Positions 45,972-56,986 of a stretch of DNA of 64,000 bases are shown here, one piece after another. The DNA is from Stereocaulon alpinum (Eukaryota; Ascomycota; Lecanoromycetes; Lecanorales; Stereocaulaceae), in assembly GCA_018257865.1 (NCBI GenBank), contig JAEUBA010000092.1:1-64000 (forward strand), in the 5' to 3' direction. Within the stretch, counting starts at the first letter, position 1, and the number at the start of each line of letters is the position of its first letter. Below the pieces are notes generated by a model. It was not told the origin of the DNA and searched no databases. It saw only the letters and a list, made by a program, of their open reading frames with translations. Both the position numbers and the translations under genes were made by a program.

Positions 45972-47765
45972 TGTGATGGAAGGTGGTTAGGGTAACCCTC
46001 GAGAATTGCGAGACTCGATTGGCGTTCAGGTATACCTCGCCAGGGAACTGTGGAGTAGCTATGGCCTGCTGTGGTGCTGCAGCTCGATATTTAAGCACTG
46101 ATGACGAGATCCCGCTAGAAGCAACGTCGATTCCTACCCAGGAGGGTACTATACGGCACACTGATGACGCCTCTCTCGGTACAAAGTAGATGTTTTTCTG
46201 GACTGTTGCTCCTGACGTGAGGAGCAGCGAAGGTTTGGAGTTAATAACAAAGTGAGGAGCGCAAAGAGTGGGAGGGGGTGGGAAGGAAGGTTTGGGGAAA
46301 CTAGGGCTTGGCGCTAAATCAAGCCTTGAAGCCTGCGTCGTGGATGGCGGACTACTCCTGCGGGTTCCCCACTAACGTACTACCACAGCCAAATCAAACG
46401 TCTCTAGCCATATCCTGCCCTTACCGCGGCTTTGGTCCTAGCGACGCACGAAAATGAACCATGACCCAAATGAATCAGTCCGAACATCCGTGTGATTGGA
46501 GTCAATTCGCTACCTGCCGCCCCGGGTTTAAACAGCAAAGTTGGCCGCCAAGCATGTAACCTCTCTATAGGTGTTCAATCGACCATAGATTTGACCACTG
46601 CGTGTCGGACAGTTGGCCACCACTGACTAGTCGTCACTGCGCATCAAAGTCGACGGGGTGGCTGATGGTTCCTTCCCTAGGTACTTTAGGGGCTCGGCAC
46701 CCTAGACTGACGGATGCCGGCGTGCTGACTTGGAGAAAATCAAAACACGAACCGTCGCGAGAAGTAACGGGCGTTGGAATTTGGGAACGTCTATCATCCT
46801 ACCAGGGAACATAGAGGACAGTTGCACATCACCCCATAGCTCCTCCCTATACCAATAACATCGTGAGGCGAATGGCGCTTACGGACATAACCTAGCCGCT
46901 GGAATCTTGCCAGCGACCATGGATGTATATGGTCAAGATCGGCAATATGATATAGCGACCACCGGGATCGCGGCACCAGATGGTGGGGTTCCGGCGAATG
47001 TTAGGTGGCTCTAAGATGGTCAGAGCGTTGACAGGGCAACTCTTTCCTTCTGTTCGCCGTTGAATGATACGAATTCGACGGCGCCAGTCAGAATTGAGAA
47101 ATTAAGATGACAGGGCTCTCGGGTTCGATAGACGGTTCCAATTGGATAGCAGAAGCTGGTTCACACCCGGAGTACAGCTCTGACACTCCCGAGTCCCGAC
47201 CATATGCCGGATCCCATGACTGTGTTTCTGCTAATGCGAACCCGTCTGTTATTGGGTACTATCAAGCGTCTTGACCCAAGCTGTATTCGGACTACAGCTC
47301 CGCTTCTAATCAAGCTAACATCTTCAAAGGTGTTAACAAGTCTGCCAATTTCTGATCTGGACACTCGTCATATCGCGGACCCCTCAATGCGGAATGTCCT
47401 CTGATTTTTTGATTCTGTGGCACATTGCTTCCATTCACTCATGATTGGAATTCTTCTAAGATGCAGCCAGCGCATTCTGGGGAAGCATATCTTTGCGGCA
47501 GAATCATTGTTCAAGACCGAATACAAAGTGGCCTTGGATTTCGTCTCTCAATTCGATGCTTTTCTTGTGCCCATTCAGCCTCAATCGAAGACTACATATC
47601 AGGTCGGTCTTTGACTGACGGTGTAATTCTTAATAAACCCAGACGAAGAGGACGAGAGCATCTTGTATCTGACCGAACCACAGGCGGCCCGGAGTCCGAG
47701 CGAGACGGCCACAAAGATGGCAACAATTCCATGTTTGGACTCGCTACGGAGGCTAGGAAATAGAC
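45972..47765. other. gene-free stretch of 1.8 kb
   Basis: Nothing recognisable on either strand. The part next to 45971 is the promoter of the zinc-knuckle gene. Frames at 46602-46814, 47161-47364 and 47425-47763 have no family features. Confidence 0.45.
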
Positions 47766-48140
47766 ATGCTGGATGCCATGACGGCAGTATTTACATCTTT
47801 AGATTATCAATCTGAGGTCACTCATCCGATACTGTCATATCTTTCACCTGCAGCTTTGGATACCGCTCGGTATAATTGCAAGGCCTGGATTCAGCACTTT
47901 ATGATTAACCGTTGCCTCATGTCTTCAATTTTAAACAAACCTGGTGAGCCCCGTCTCAAACATCTTCTGAAGGGCCTTGCTCGCGGTAGCGACCTGCTTA
48001 CAACACGCGAACGATCCGACGTATGGCGTACATGTTATCGCATGCGCACTTTTATGTTAAATATGCCCGAAAAACCAAGCCTTCGAGGTACGAGTGGGTC
48101 TACCCATCACCTTGCTGCTGCTGTTAGAGCTGGCTTATAG
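47766..48140 (+). pseudogene. F-box-like fragment, probably a gene relic
   Basis: An ATG-initiated frame of 124 codons. Residues about 18-60 read like an F-box ('H-P-I-L-S-Y-L-S-P-A-A-L-D-T-A-R...C-K-A-W') followed by 'L-M-S-S-I-L' and a segment with paired Arg/Leu, as in the first part of a fungal F-box family several hundred residues long. The frame stops where those proteins would continue ('T-H-H-L-A-A-A-V'). A GTGAGT two bases after the stop could be an old intron donor. I found no convincing continuation at 48150-49300. It may be a decayed gene or a short F-box protein; I favour decay. Confidence 0.4.
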
Positions 48141-49509
48141 GGTGAGTTGATGAATTTCCCATCCTTTGCATCAGGGCACGCACCCCCGTCTCCAGGACTA
48201 GAGAGCGTTTTGATGATCTATATGTATAGTCCGATAGTTGTACCTTTCGTTGTTGGCTGCGTTGAGCACCCTGGTTTCGAAAGTTACATCAAAGTTATTC
48301 GCATGACTAGAATAAAGCTGAACAAGAAGTCGAAACTGAATATTAAGGTTGGCGGAATGATAACAATCTACACTTTGCAAAGCTTTCTTTGAATTTGATA
48401 ACAGGTTTTCCTTCAGAATTCTGGGATCATTCCATAGGTCACAAACATGTCAAGCAATATCGATAGAATGATCCGAGTGAGACACAGAAAAGCCCCTCGG
48501 GATTCGCTTAGATTGCGGTTATTCATGGAAGATCCTAGCGTTCCTTCAATTGGATCTGGGTATAAGCCTGTCACTCGTGTTTGCCCAAAACATACATAGT
48601 CACGCCTTACGGAGTAGCTGCTTAGCTTTGCGGGCGTATCTGCTACCGAGCTGAATATTGCAAACACTCAGTCGCCCGGTGCTTAGTTGAGCAAGACGAT
48701 GGTAACAAAAGTGACTATGAGACCTCAGATTATTAGCACGTTGACGCTAAGGTTGAGCAAGGGTCGTTACATAGCACAGCAAAGCTGTCGCGACCCGTTC
48801 CCATTTCATACTATAAAATCTTGCGGTAGCACCACTATTGATCTGGGCTATACGTATACGATCTCGGTGAAGAGGCCTACCACGAGCCGGGTTCGTCTCA
48901 CAACAACCTTGCAGCGTCTGACAAACACTACAACATCAACTAAGGCAAGCGTGTCCACTCTCTAGGTCCCTGTTTGGGAGGTGTCCATTCGGCAGGGTCC
49001 CTCTTCCCACAAGTTCGTGCCGGAGAAATTGCACTAGGAGGCCTGCAACTGCTCCACAGCCAGGAGAGCCAGGTCATCAACTACCCGCTGAATGTTCATT
49101 ACCAGACATTTCCTATCTGGGCCCTGCTGTATCAAATGAAAATTATACTGCGATATCCTGCAACGTCTTTGATCTCGGCTTGCAGGTCCACAATATGTGC
49201 GCCCACTGATGACATTGACGCCAGAACGCCAGCAGAGAGACCTTGGCTCTATGATATAGGACGACCCATAAGGGGGCAGAGGGCGCTGGAATGGGAAGTA
49301 GAATGATTTCGAGAACGGGTTCGAGGTATGAGTAGATGTGGGTTGAAGGATGTTGAAGTTGCGGAGCTGTAGGGCCATGCTAGATGGACACTGTGGGGAC
49401 AGATCAAGAAGCCAGATAACTGGAGACTGCTGAAATGCATAGACCGCTCGTTAGATCACAATATATCAGTATTCCTTGAAGTCATAGGTTTTCAAAGTTG
49501 TACCTACCT
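48141..49509. other. stretch without supported genes, downstream of the F-box relic
   Basis: Frames at 48147-48392, 48687-48965 and 48974-49306 show no recognisable domains. Some may be decayed parts of the F-box gene. Confidence 0.4.
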
Positions 49510-49601
49510 CGTCAACATCAGAAAAAAGTTCACACTACCCCGGGGCTCGCTTATGGGGCACCCTTACCCGGAAAAGTGTGAAACTTTTTTTGATGTTGAC
49601 G
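49510..49601. repeat. inverted repeat / hairpin with arms of about 27 bp
   Basis: The left arm (49510-49536) and right arm (49575-49601) are reverse complements with only about two to three mismatches or slips. They start CGTCAACATCA and end in a run of A/T next to GTTCACACT. The spacer of about 38 bp is GC-rich. Outer flanks keep partial complementarity. It could be a small MITE, a hairpin RNA or a structured terminator. No tRNA or gene overlaps it. The damaged tRNA-Gln lies about 135 bp downstream. Confidence 0.8.
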
Positions 49602-49736
49602 GCTACATCCCACTTGACCTAGCTGGTAGTTGATTTAATTTTAATATATCATCAAATAGTGGGTTTCTGGGATCAACAAAGCCGCGGTGTGAGTACAACT
49701 CCACCGAATCAAGCGTCATCATCCTGACATTCTTTA

Positions 49737-49819
49737 CAGTTTGTAGTGTAGTGGTTATCACTCCGGATTTTGATTCTACAAATATTCCGGCAACCCCAGT
49801 TCGAATCTGGGCAAGACCT
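49737..49819 (+). tRNA. tRNA-Gln(TTG) with intron and mispaired acceptor stem
   Basis: Box A (TAGTGTAGTGG), box B (GTTCGAATC), the D-arm, the anticodon stem (CCGGA with TCCGG) and the T-stem (CCCAG with CTGGG) are all intact, and a T5 run follows directly. The loop starts TT-TTG-A, giving anticodon TTG, with an intron of about 11 nt. The 3' acceptor strand reads CAAGACC, but the matching 5' strand reads CAGTTTG: the last four positions pair (one T-G), while the first three (CAG instead of GGT) do not. It may be a pseudogene or need editing. Confidence 0.75.
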
Positions 49820-50270
49820 TTTTAGTTTTGCATTTAATGTCGATGTAATTCGCAACTTTTTGCTCTTTGGTTATTAGGACTGAAGAGGGCGTCATCTTAA
49901 TGTTGCAGATTGAGGGTCCATCATCAGGGCTCAAGGGCGGGGCTCAAGATTGGCCGGCTAAGCGAGCCTGGCGATAGCGAACGCCGAGGCGCTACATTTC
50001 AAGCGGATTAGCTTTGTTTATAGAATGCTTTGCGCCCAAACAGACAATTGGGTGTTGGCTCAACTGTACTTTGCACACTGCGACATCTTGCTAAGCCATT
50101 GCTGAACGCCTCCTTGTAGCATTGTGAAATAGACTATCACTCAAGAATCCTACAGTCTACTTGCGCCTACGATTGCATTGGAGCTTTTGCGAGCGCTTTA
50201 GCACACCTTTGCGGGAGCGCAGCTGCATTTGTGGACTAGACAATCTCATCTCAGTTGCCAACACTACACC
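49820..50270. promoter_or_regulatory. upstream region of NUF2
   Basis: Non-coding. It begins with the polymerase III terminator of the tRNA and ends at the NUF2 start. No specific site identified. Confidence 0.4.
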
Positions 50271-51829
50271 ATGAACTTCAACGCCCGCATGAGCCAAGTC
50301 GGCTCGCAAGGCCAGAGCAACGGAAGCCGCGGGAAGCAACAACAAAACGACAGTGATGCGTTTATGAAGCTGGTATGCCGCATCTTCCCTAACTTCACGT
50401 ACGAATCGCTGACAGAAACCAGCCCGATCGCGAAATCGCAGGATGTATCAGCGACATCGGTGTACAATTCTCCCCTGAAGACCTCCTCAAGCCGAACCCA
50501 CAGCAGATACAGAAGGTGTTTGAATGGTTTGCAGAGCTGCTCATGAATGCTACGCGCGAGACTGTCGAACCGGCGATGCGTGCTGCGGCGGAGGATGTGT
50601 GCGGGGATTATTCGGAAGTTGTGCCGGCTGATACGAGGAATTTGATGGGGTTTTACGTTAGTTTGAGGAAGTTGCTTATTGAGGTATGTGTGCTGTTAAA
50701 CGAAATAGGTGGAGGGACGAAAGCTGATTATGTGCGCAGTGCGGCATAACGGATTTCTCGTTCAATGACCTACTCAAGCCTACGCATGATCGCCTTGTCA
50801 AGATCTTCTCCTACATTATCAACTTCGTTCGCTTTCGAGAGTCACAGACTGCTACGATTGATGAGCATTTCAACAAGGCCGAGACTACGAAAGCGCGAAT
50901 TGAGACCTTGTACCTCGACAACCAGGACATGGAGTCGAGGCTTGATGAGATGAGACGGGAGCGCAAGACGATGGACCAACAGGTCAAAGAGAAAACGAAG
51001 CGCAATGACGAGCTCAAGCAACGGCTCTTGGAGCTGAAGAAGGGTCAAGAGAGGGTGGCTGAACGCCTGGAGAGGGTTCGAGGCGAGAAGGGCAGGCTCA
51101 CTGGGGTGTTGGAGGAGAAGACAGAAAGATGCCTTGGCATGCGACAAGAATCTGAGAAGCTGCGCCCATACGTCCTACAATCACCCGCAGCATTGCAGGC
51201 AAACCTGACAGACCTTTCTGATAACTTGAACCGCGACAAGTCGCAAATTGACTCCCTCGAGAAGCGGACTCGCGCTCTACAGACGAGCACGGATACCTTC
51301 GGCGTGGTCTCCAACGACGTCGTTTCGTGTACAAAGGTACTGGAAGAGGTCTCAAACGAGCTACACAAAGAAGATGAGGAGAATCTGAAGGCTGCGAAAC
51401 GTAGAGACGCACTATCTGAGCGAGGCAATAATGTTCGAGAAGTTGAAAGAACGGAGGCTATACTGCAACGACAACTGACGAGATGGCTGGAGCGAACAGA
51501 AGCTGTGCGGAACGGCAGTCGAGAGAAAGCGCAGTCAGCGAAAGAAAAGATGGAAGAGTTGAGAGCGGTGCATAGGCGGCTGACGGAGGAGCGGGCGGAG
51601 AAAGGACGGGAGATGGAGAAGCGGAGAGTGAGAATCGAGCAGACGGAGAAGAAGGTATGTCCGCGATTGCATACCCGCATATAGGAGACAGGAGATGCTG
51701 ATATGGTGATTGCAGATGGCAGACCTGAAAGAGAACATCGAGGATGAGATTCACTCAGCACACGACCAGTATATGAAGATGGACTCGCACGTCAAGTTGT
51801 ATATGAATGAGATTGAGCATCTAATATAG
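50271..51829 (+). CDS. NUF2: kinetochore protein NUF2
   Basis: A subunit of the NDC80 complex, which links kinetochores to spindle microtubules. Exons 50271-50372, 50423-50683, 50740-51654 and 51716-51829 give 463 residues, the normal length. Residues about 30-150 form the calponin-homology-like head: 'L-P-D-R-E-I-A-G-C-I-S-D-I-G' right after intron 1, then 'L-K-P-N-P-Q-Q-I-Q-K-V-F-E-W-F' and 'G-I-T-D-F-S-F-N-D-L-L-K-P'. The rest is almost continuous coiled coil rich in Glu, Arg, Lys and Leu, as expected for dimerisation with NDC80. In the first intron the nearer AG (after CTGACAG) would break the conserved frame; the AG at 50422 restores it. The last exon adds 37 residues of coiled coil. Confidence 0.93.
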
Positions 51830-53954
51830 GCCATTGTTGGGTACCGGAACTATCGATCGATGGCGTATGCACAGGGTTGGACGTGGTGTTGTGAATTGGC
51901 TTGTGAATTTGTAGCATTGGAGATACCATAGCGAAGTTTGCGCGTAAGTGCATATGCCTTATAGGGACAGGTGATAGCCAAATCACCATGCTTGATCCTG
52001 CGCGCGGCTTCTGAAAGCTGGTCTTGTTCCGCTCGAGGTTGCCAAAATGTGCTTACTGATTAGGGGAATAAAACGACTATTTGGCGGTATGTTGCGCTGG
52101 TATTCTAGGTTCGGAGGGATTTGGGTAATTATCTTGCTGTAGGTTAGCAACCTATCATTCTCCCAGGGAACCATTCTGAGCTGACACCTGCAACTACGTG
52201 CGAGAGTTTAGGGCTCAAGATTGTCAGTGGCAGCTGGATCTACCTTCTCCTAAAGCCGGCAGGAGCAGGTGGTGCCTTTCTCTTTCGGATAAGAGCCAGT
52301 GGCTTTTGGGGCAGGACCAGATTCTTCCGACAACAAAACACTTTGCCCAGCGAATCTATCACTAATCTTCTCGTCTCTTATCTTTCTTTTACCTTCCCAA
52401 GAGCTGAGATCATGTGAAGCAAAGCCCAAGCACCCAGACTGATAGCTGATCTTAATGAAGTAAGCATGTTAACGCGATTCACGTCTTGTTCTGTGTTCTC
52501 ACGCTTCACCTTCGAAAATCCAATGGAACATACATATACATTCTTCGCGGACCAACGTGCGTGCTAGCAACGTACTATCATACTGGACAGATGACGACAG
52601 GATGCGTCACTTACAGGACTAGCTGAACACATTGAGACTTCGCTTGCCAACAAGTGGACGAAGCCAACCCTTTCGACATTGAAGCTCCAAGTCGAGCTCA
52701 TGATAAGTCAAGCGAAGCGCAAAAACACTGGCTCACACAAAGTTGTCTCAGGCTTTCGAGGCCACCTTCAACATGGGTATCGCGACTCGACATACAATGC
52801 CAATATCTCTCTCAATAGACAATGTTAAGCTTCCCAGTTCCGACAAAAATCCGATTCAAGCACCCCTAGAGCAAATCCTTTAGGCATTACGAAAATTCTC
52901 CAGAAGTCTCCAACTGGTTCACCCTAGGGCTAGCCTTGAGGTCAAAGAGGTCAAAGAGGCCAGTTTTAGGGCAGTTTTTGCAAAACGCGCCTGGTTCCGG
53001 AAAATATCGCTGATGTCATATCCACCTTGAACCACTTATTACGCCACAGGATATGAAATTAAAGTCATCAATGCCATATATGGGAAAGCGAGGCGACGCT
53101 AGGATTGCATTGTCCTATCAGACGAGTGCAATATGGATTTATTACGACGATTGTGTGAGTTTGGTATGGCTGTGCGACCCTGGCTGACAAAGAAAAGCCA
53201 GTACGACACAATTGTGGAATGTCTAATGCTCGTTATCATGTTCGAGTCCATTCAGTCAGTCTCCTTCCAGTCTACAATCAATACTGTCGTAACTGGGTGT
53301 CACTATAACGGAAGGCCAGACAGGTTTGACAAGCGAAGTCATCAACGCCCACCCGAAAGCCAAGTTTCGCAGCACTGTTGTGCCAGGTTTGGCTTGCGCC
53401 ACTTCGAGCATAATTCAAATTTCTCATGGAGTTGGGCGATTCTCCTAGCGACTTTTGCGTTGAAAAATGGCCAATGCTGAGAGACCCGGACATTCGAAGC
53501 CTCAAAAGAGCGGGTACCTGGAAGTCAATAGCTGAACCCTCTCACGAAATCCGCCCCTGAAGTCAATGTACCTTGGCATATTCCACTCTCTGTTTACTGG
53601 TTTCTCAACAACCCATGTATGATGGAAACACATTTCTCGATGTTATCTGGCGTGGGCGCGCATACTTCATTGGATCTGTTCGTACAAAACTTGGAATTGG
53701 GCTAGAGTATCCGGTCATTGAGCATTAGTCCGTAGTGATGTGGCTTTCATATCCGATTGATTGGCAATTGTGATGGCTCGTGCTAGCGTTCAGCACTCAG
53801 TAGGAGGTAGTATAAGAGCTGTCTGTTTTCCCCTGCTTTAGAGCTTCACGGCCTTTACACCCTCACTCGCTAATAACATACGCCTATCGTCGCTCATTAG
53901 CCTCACTCACACACTCGTTATCCCATTCGTTCTACTAAAACACTCGTTTACAAC
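51830..53954. other. gene-free stretch of 2.1 kb
   Basis: I found no supported gene or RNA. A small direct repeat (GGTCAAAGA, about two copies near 52940-52965) is the only repetition noticed. A 115-codon frame at 53133-53480 has no family features. Before the thaumatin-like gene a TATAAG (about 53810) and C/T-rich leader are visible. Confidence 0.5.
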
Positions 53955-55298
53955 ATGATTACCTCAGTTCATGTGATCGTTCTGGCCTTTGCTGCGCCTC
54001 TCATCGCCGCCAGTGTGGGTATCACGTCTGCTCCAGTGAAGGCGTTGAGCATCGATGCTACGTCTGCCAAACGGGTTGCTTCCGTTATCGACACCACGTC
54101 TACTCCAATTGTTGCCTCCACTGTCGACACCTCATCTACCCCAGTGATCTCGTCAAACGTCAAAATGTATGCTCCAGAGACCACCTCAGAATTCGACAAA
54201 TCTACCACAGTGGCCGCCTCGAGCGTCGCCACCACGTCTTCTCCGCTGTTTGCAGTGGGCGTCAAGAGGACCTCCACTTCGCTCGCTGCGGAGAGCGTCG
54301 GTACGTCTGCGCAAGTTCTTGCAGCTAGCGAGAGGGCTACGTCTGCTGTCCAAAGCCGGCCTCTTTCTGCCTACCATAGCATAGCCTATGCGAAGGCCGT
54401 TTCTATCTACCATAGTCGAGTCATCGCCATGCCAATGTACGCAGCCCCTAGCAGCTTCCGACGCGTAACCACCACTATCGTCCATAGCCATACCACCACT
54501 GCCATCGTCCAAGGCGTGGCGCCGAGCCATGCAGCTCACAAGGAAGCGATTAAGCCTACTACTCGGCGCCATGCAGCTCACAACGAAGTGACCAAGCCTA
54601 CTACTCGGCGCCATGCAGCTCACAAGGAAGCGATTAAGCCTACCGCAGGTCCTACTCTTGTCGATTCTGGCGACTCTGGCCATATGACCCTATCGGTCAT
54701 CAACAAACATGGGCCAGGACTCTCAATGGCTATTACCTCCAATGTCGGCACCCCAACCGCTGTTAGTGACCCGAAGCCCGCAGCCCTTGGTAAGTCAGCG
54801 AAATTCCTCTTCCCAATCGGCTGGGCCGGCCTCCTGGACATTGCCCCTATCTTGGATAAATCTGCCTCCAAGATTGAAATGAGCTTCGACAATGGTGTTT
54901 TTGCGGACGTCAGCTATGTCGACGGCTATACGGTCCCCATCACCTGCTCATGCGAGGGGGAGGTCATCGCTGGTTGCAACGTCGAACTCTTCAACGCTAC
55001 CGGTCCCTGCCCTGATGAAGGTCCTGGCCCTATCTGCTACAATCCTTCTGCTTTCCTTGATCATGGACCCACGCACCCTTTCTTCTCGCCCTGCGAATGG
55101 GCATCGTACACTTATCCCAAGGACGATCTTGGCACCCATGGATGCGAAAACAGCAATCTGCTTACCTGTTGTGTCGGCACCAAGTGCGATCCTAATCCTA
55201 GACAGCCCGGCGAGATCTTGAAGGCAAAGTTTAAGGCGGAGAAGGCCCGCAGATTCATAGACCGCATGTCCCGCCTGGCACGTCGTCGCAGCGAATAG
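53955..55298 (+). CDS. secreted thaumatin-like protein with Ser/Thr-rich stalk
   Basis: An intronless 447-residue protein. A signal peptide (about residues 1-19, 'V-I-V-L-A-F-A-A-P-L-I-A-A-S') is followed by about 190 residues rich in Ser, Thr, Ala and Val with recurring 'T-T-S-T-P/S-P' units, likely O-mannosylated. A segment with three tandem 14-residue repeats follows (42-bp units). The C-terminal 210 residues match ascomycete thaumatin-like proteins: an N-terminal strand with N-K-H-G, then 'F-P-I-G-W-A-G', 'D-V-S-Y-V-D-G-Y-T-V-P-I-T-C' and many paired Cys ('C-S-C-E-G', 'C-C-V-G-T-K-C'). The tail is basic. Expected location is the wall or medium; glucan binding is known for some relatives but not shown here. 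Confidence 0.85.
   Translation: MITSVHVIVLAFAAPLIAASVGITSAPVKALSIDATSAKRVASVIDTTSTPIVASTVDTSSTPVISSNVKMYAPETTSEFDKSTTVAASSVATTSSPLFAVGVKRTSTSLAAESVGTSAQVLAASERATSAVQSRPLSAYHSIAYAKAVSIYHSRVIAMPMYAAPSSFRRVTTTIVHSHTTTAIVQGVAPSHAAHKEAIKPTTRRHAAHNEVTKPTTRRHAAHKEAIKPTAGPTLVDSGDSGHMTLSVINKHGPGLSMAITSNVGTPTAVSDPKPAALGKSAKFLFPIGWAGLLDIAPILDKSASKIEMSFDNGVFADVSYVDGYTVPITCSCEGEVIAGCNVELFNATGPCPDEGPGPICYNPSAFLDHGPTHPFFSPCEWASYTYPKDDLGTHGCENSNLLTCCVGTKCDPNPRQPGEILKAKFKAEKARRFIDRMSRLARRRSE
54526..54647. repeat. 42-bp in-frame tandem repeat, about 2.9 units
   Basis: Units begin at 54526, 54568 and 54610, each starting GCCATGCAGCTCACAA. Units 1 and 3 are nearly identical; unit 2 has a few substitutions. They encode repeats of His-Ala-Ala-His plus a Lys/Pro/Thr stretch inside the thaumatin-like protein. 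The repeats keep the reading frame and could vary in number between strains. Confidence 0.9.
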
Positions 55299-56218
55299 AG
55301 CCGCGGGAGTCGCTATTGTAGCTGATACTGGTCGTCGAGGTCCTGATCTACGGGTGATTTACAGGTAATGCTGGTGGTGCATACGCCTAACTTCCTGTTT
55401 CAACGACATTGACAAAAATAATCTTTGGTGTTCCGGAGTTTCGGAGTTTTCGGATCTGATACTTTCAGGATACCCATCAGCTGCATTAGCTTACAGCAAG
55501 ATGTATCAGCTTGAGCGTGCTACGGTGTTTTTCTCATGCATCTCTTTGGGCTCCACGTATGATAATACCGGTACTTGCCGGTAAATTGTGATGTGGAGTC
55601 GGCGTATCGGCGTTGGGTAGGTAGTTGATTGATTAGAACATAACAACGCGAGTTCTTGGAACCATCATGATTGATTTCTTCACTTCGCGAGTGATATTGC
55701 TGCGCATTGTAAGTCTCGAAGCTTTTTCATTCTGACATTTATCTTTGGTGGGGGCTTCGTGGCGTATACAGTAGTGCTGGTAGGAGGCACGCATCAGGTT
55801 GCTCAACCTTCCAACTCAGGTGTCCGTTCTCCACTCCCCCGAGAAACTTGCTGCATTGTTTCCTCTGCTCTCGGAATTGCCAATTTCGGAAAGTCTCTGC
55901 CCAGCGTTCAGGCACAGCTGCCTGTTTCCGTAACTTACTTCCATGCCCTAAAATACGCCACTCGGCATGGCTTGGGAAGTGTTACTTTTGGGCTTTTCTT
56001 GCAAGAGCCTGTCTTTGGCCCTGAAGCCACTTTCTCCTTTGGGCAGTCGATGAGTCAGGCTTGGCTTTGGGGTTTGGGTGTTTCCGATTTCGGAGTTGTT
56101 GGGGGAAATGGGATGGGCAAGTCAAGGCTGGCGTAGGACTGGTCTCTGAATCGACGGGAGTCAGTCAAGATGATAGAGACTAACTTAATCCCCTCCGTCA
56201 CGAATAGCCCAATCTATT
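55299..56218. other. convergent intergenic region, thaumatin-like gene / GrpB gene
   Basis: No supported gene. A frame at 55759-56136 has no domain. Short TTTCGGAGTT-type motifs recur near 55435 and 56095. Confidence 0.45.
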
Positions 56219-56986
56219 CTACCACTCCCCCTCAGACCCTTCCTTCCAATCTCGCTTCCCAATTCCATCCTCATCCCTCCCCCACCGCAAAGCCCTCCAC
56301 CACCCCATCACCCACCCCCAGCACCCGCCAACAGCAAAGAAGTAACCCCTAACCCTCTCCCACCACCTCTCCTCCAAATCCACAACCTCCAACTCCTCCC
56401 ACCCCCCCACACACCCCCCCTCCTTCTCATCCACCATCCACCCCTCCCACCCCGCGGCCCCCAAAACCTTCCTAACAACCGCATCTTTCCCCCTACTATA
56501 CTGCATAACATCCCCCCACTCCCTCCCCCCCTCACACAGCCCCCTCTTAACCCGCGCATACTCCTCCCTCAGCGCCGCATACTCCTCTCTCCTCAGCACG
56601 TCTCTAAAAGCTAGACAACTGCGTACCGGCAAACTTCCTTCGGCAGCTACATAGACATTTCGTCGCGGTTCGATACCGTTTAGTTTGAAGGACCAGCGGT
56701 CGCGGACGCCGCCTGTGCCGATGTAGTGGTAGCCTGGTTGGGAGGGGGCCCATGTTAGTGCGTCGCAGTAGGCGCCTAGGTGGGAAGGTGTGAAGTGGTC
56801 AGTGGGGATTATGATTAAGATATCGATTATTGGTTTGGAGGGGAGATGGGGGATGGAGGTGCTGCCTATGTGTTCGATGGCGATTAGGGGGAGGGAGGCG
56901 GAGTGGAGGTCAGCGGTTAGGTCGGACTTTATGGTATCGAATTGGGAGGGCCAGGTTGGATCGTAGGGAATGATTTCGATTTGCAT
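56219..56986 (-). CDS. GrpB/UPF0157 family protein
   Basis: GrpB proteins belong to the nucleotidyltransferase fold superfamily; their function is poorly known, and they appear in many bacteria and ascomycetes. The ATG at 56986 gives 255 residues; a TTG 72 bp upstream in frame is rejected. Family marks are 'I-I-P-Y-D-P-T-W-P', 'I-E-H-I-G-S-T-S-I-P' (the active-site-like G-S-T-S) and 'K-P-I-I-D-I-L-I', followed by 'Y-H-Y-I-G' and 'R-N-V-Y-V'. The core ends near residue 170. The remaining 85 residues are Gly/Trp/Arg-rich ('G-C-W-G-W-V-M-G-W-W') and encoded by a strongly strand-biased stretch (C-rich on plus). This tail is atypical for the family and may be a low-complexity extension or a 3' extension of the frame. 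Confidence 0.85.
   Translation of the reverse strand: MQIEIIPYDPTWPSQFDTIKSDLTADLHSASLPLIAIEHIGSTSIPHLPSKPIIDILIIIPTDHFTPSHLGAYCDALTWAPSQPGYHYIGTGGVRDRWSFKLNGIEPRRNVYVAAEGSLPVRSCLAFRDVLRREEYAALREEYARVKRGLCEGGREWGDVMQYSRGKDAVVRKVLGAAGWEGWMVDEKEGGCVGGWEELEVVDLEERWWERVRGYFFAVGGCWGWVMGWWRALRWGRDEDGIGKRDWKEGSEGEW

Noticed and set aside
51045..51761. 238-codon Ser/Arg-rich minus-strand frame
   Set aside because: Antisense of the NUF2 coiled coil; typical mirror of Glu/Arg-rich coding sequence.
53133..53480. 115-codon plus-strand frame
   Set aside because: ATG present but no domain, no supporting neighbours and no sign of conservation.
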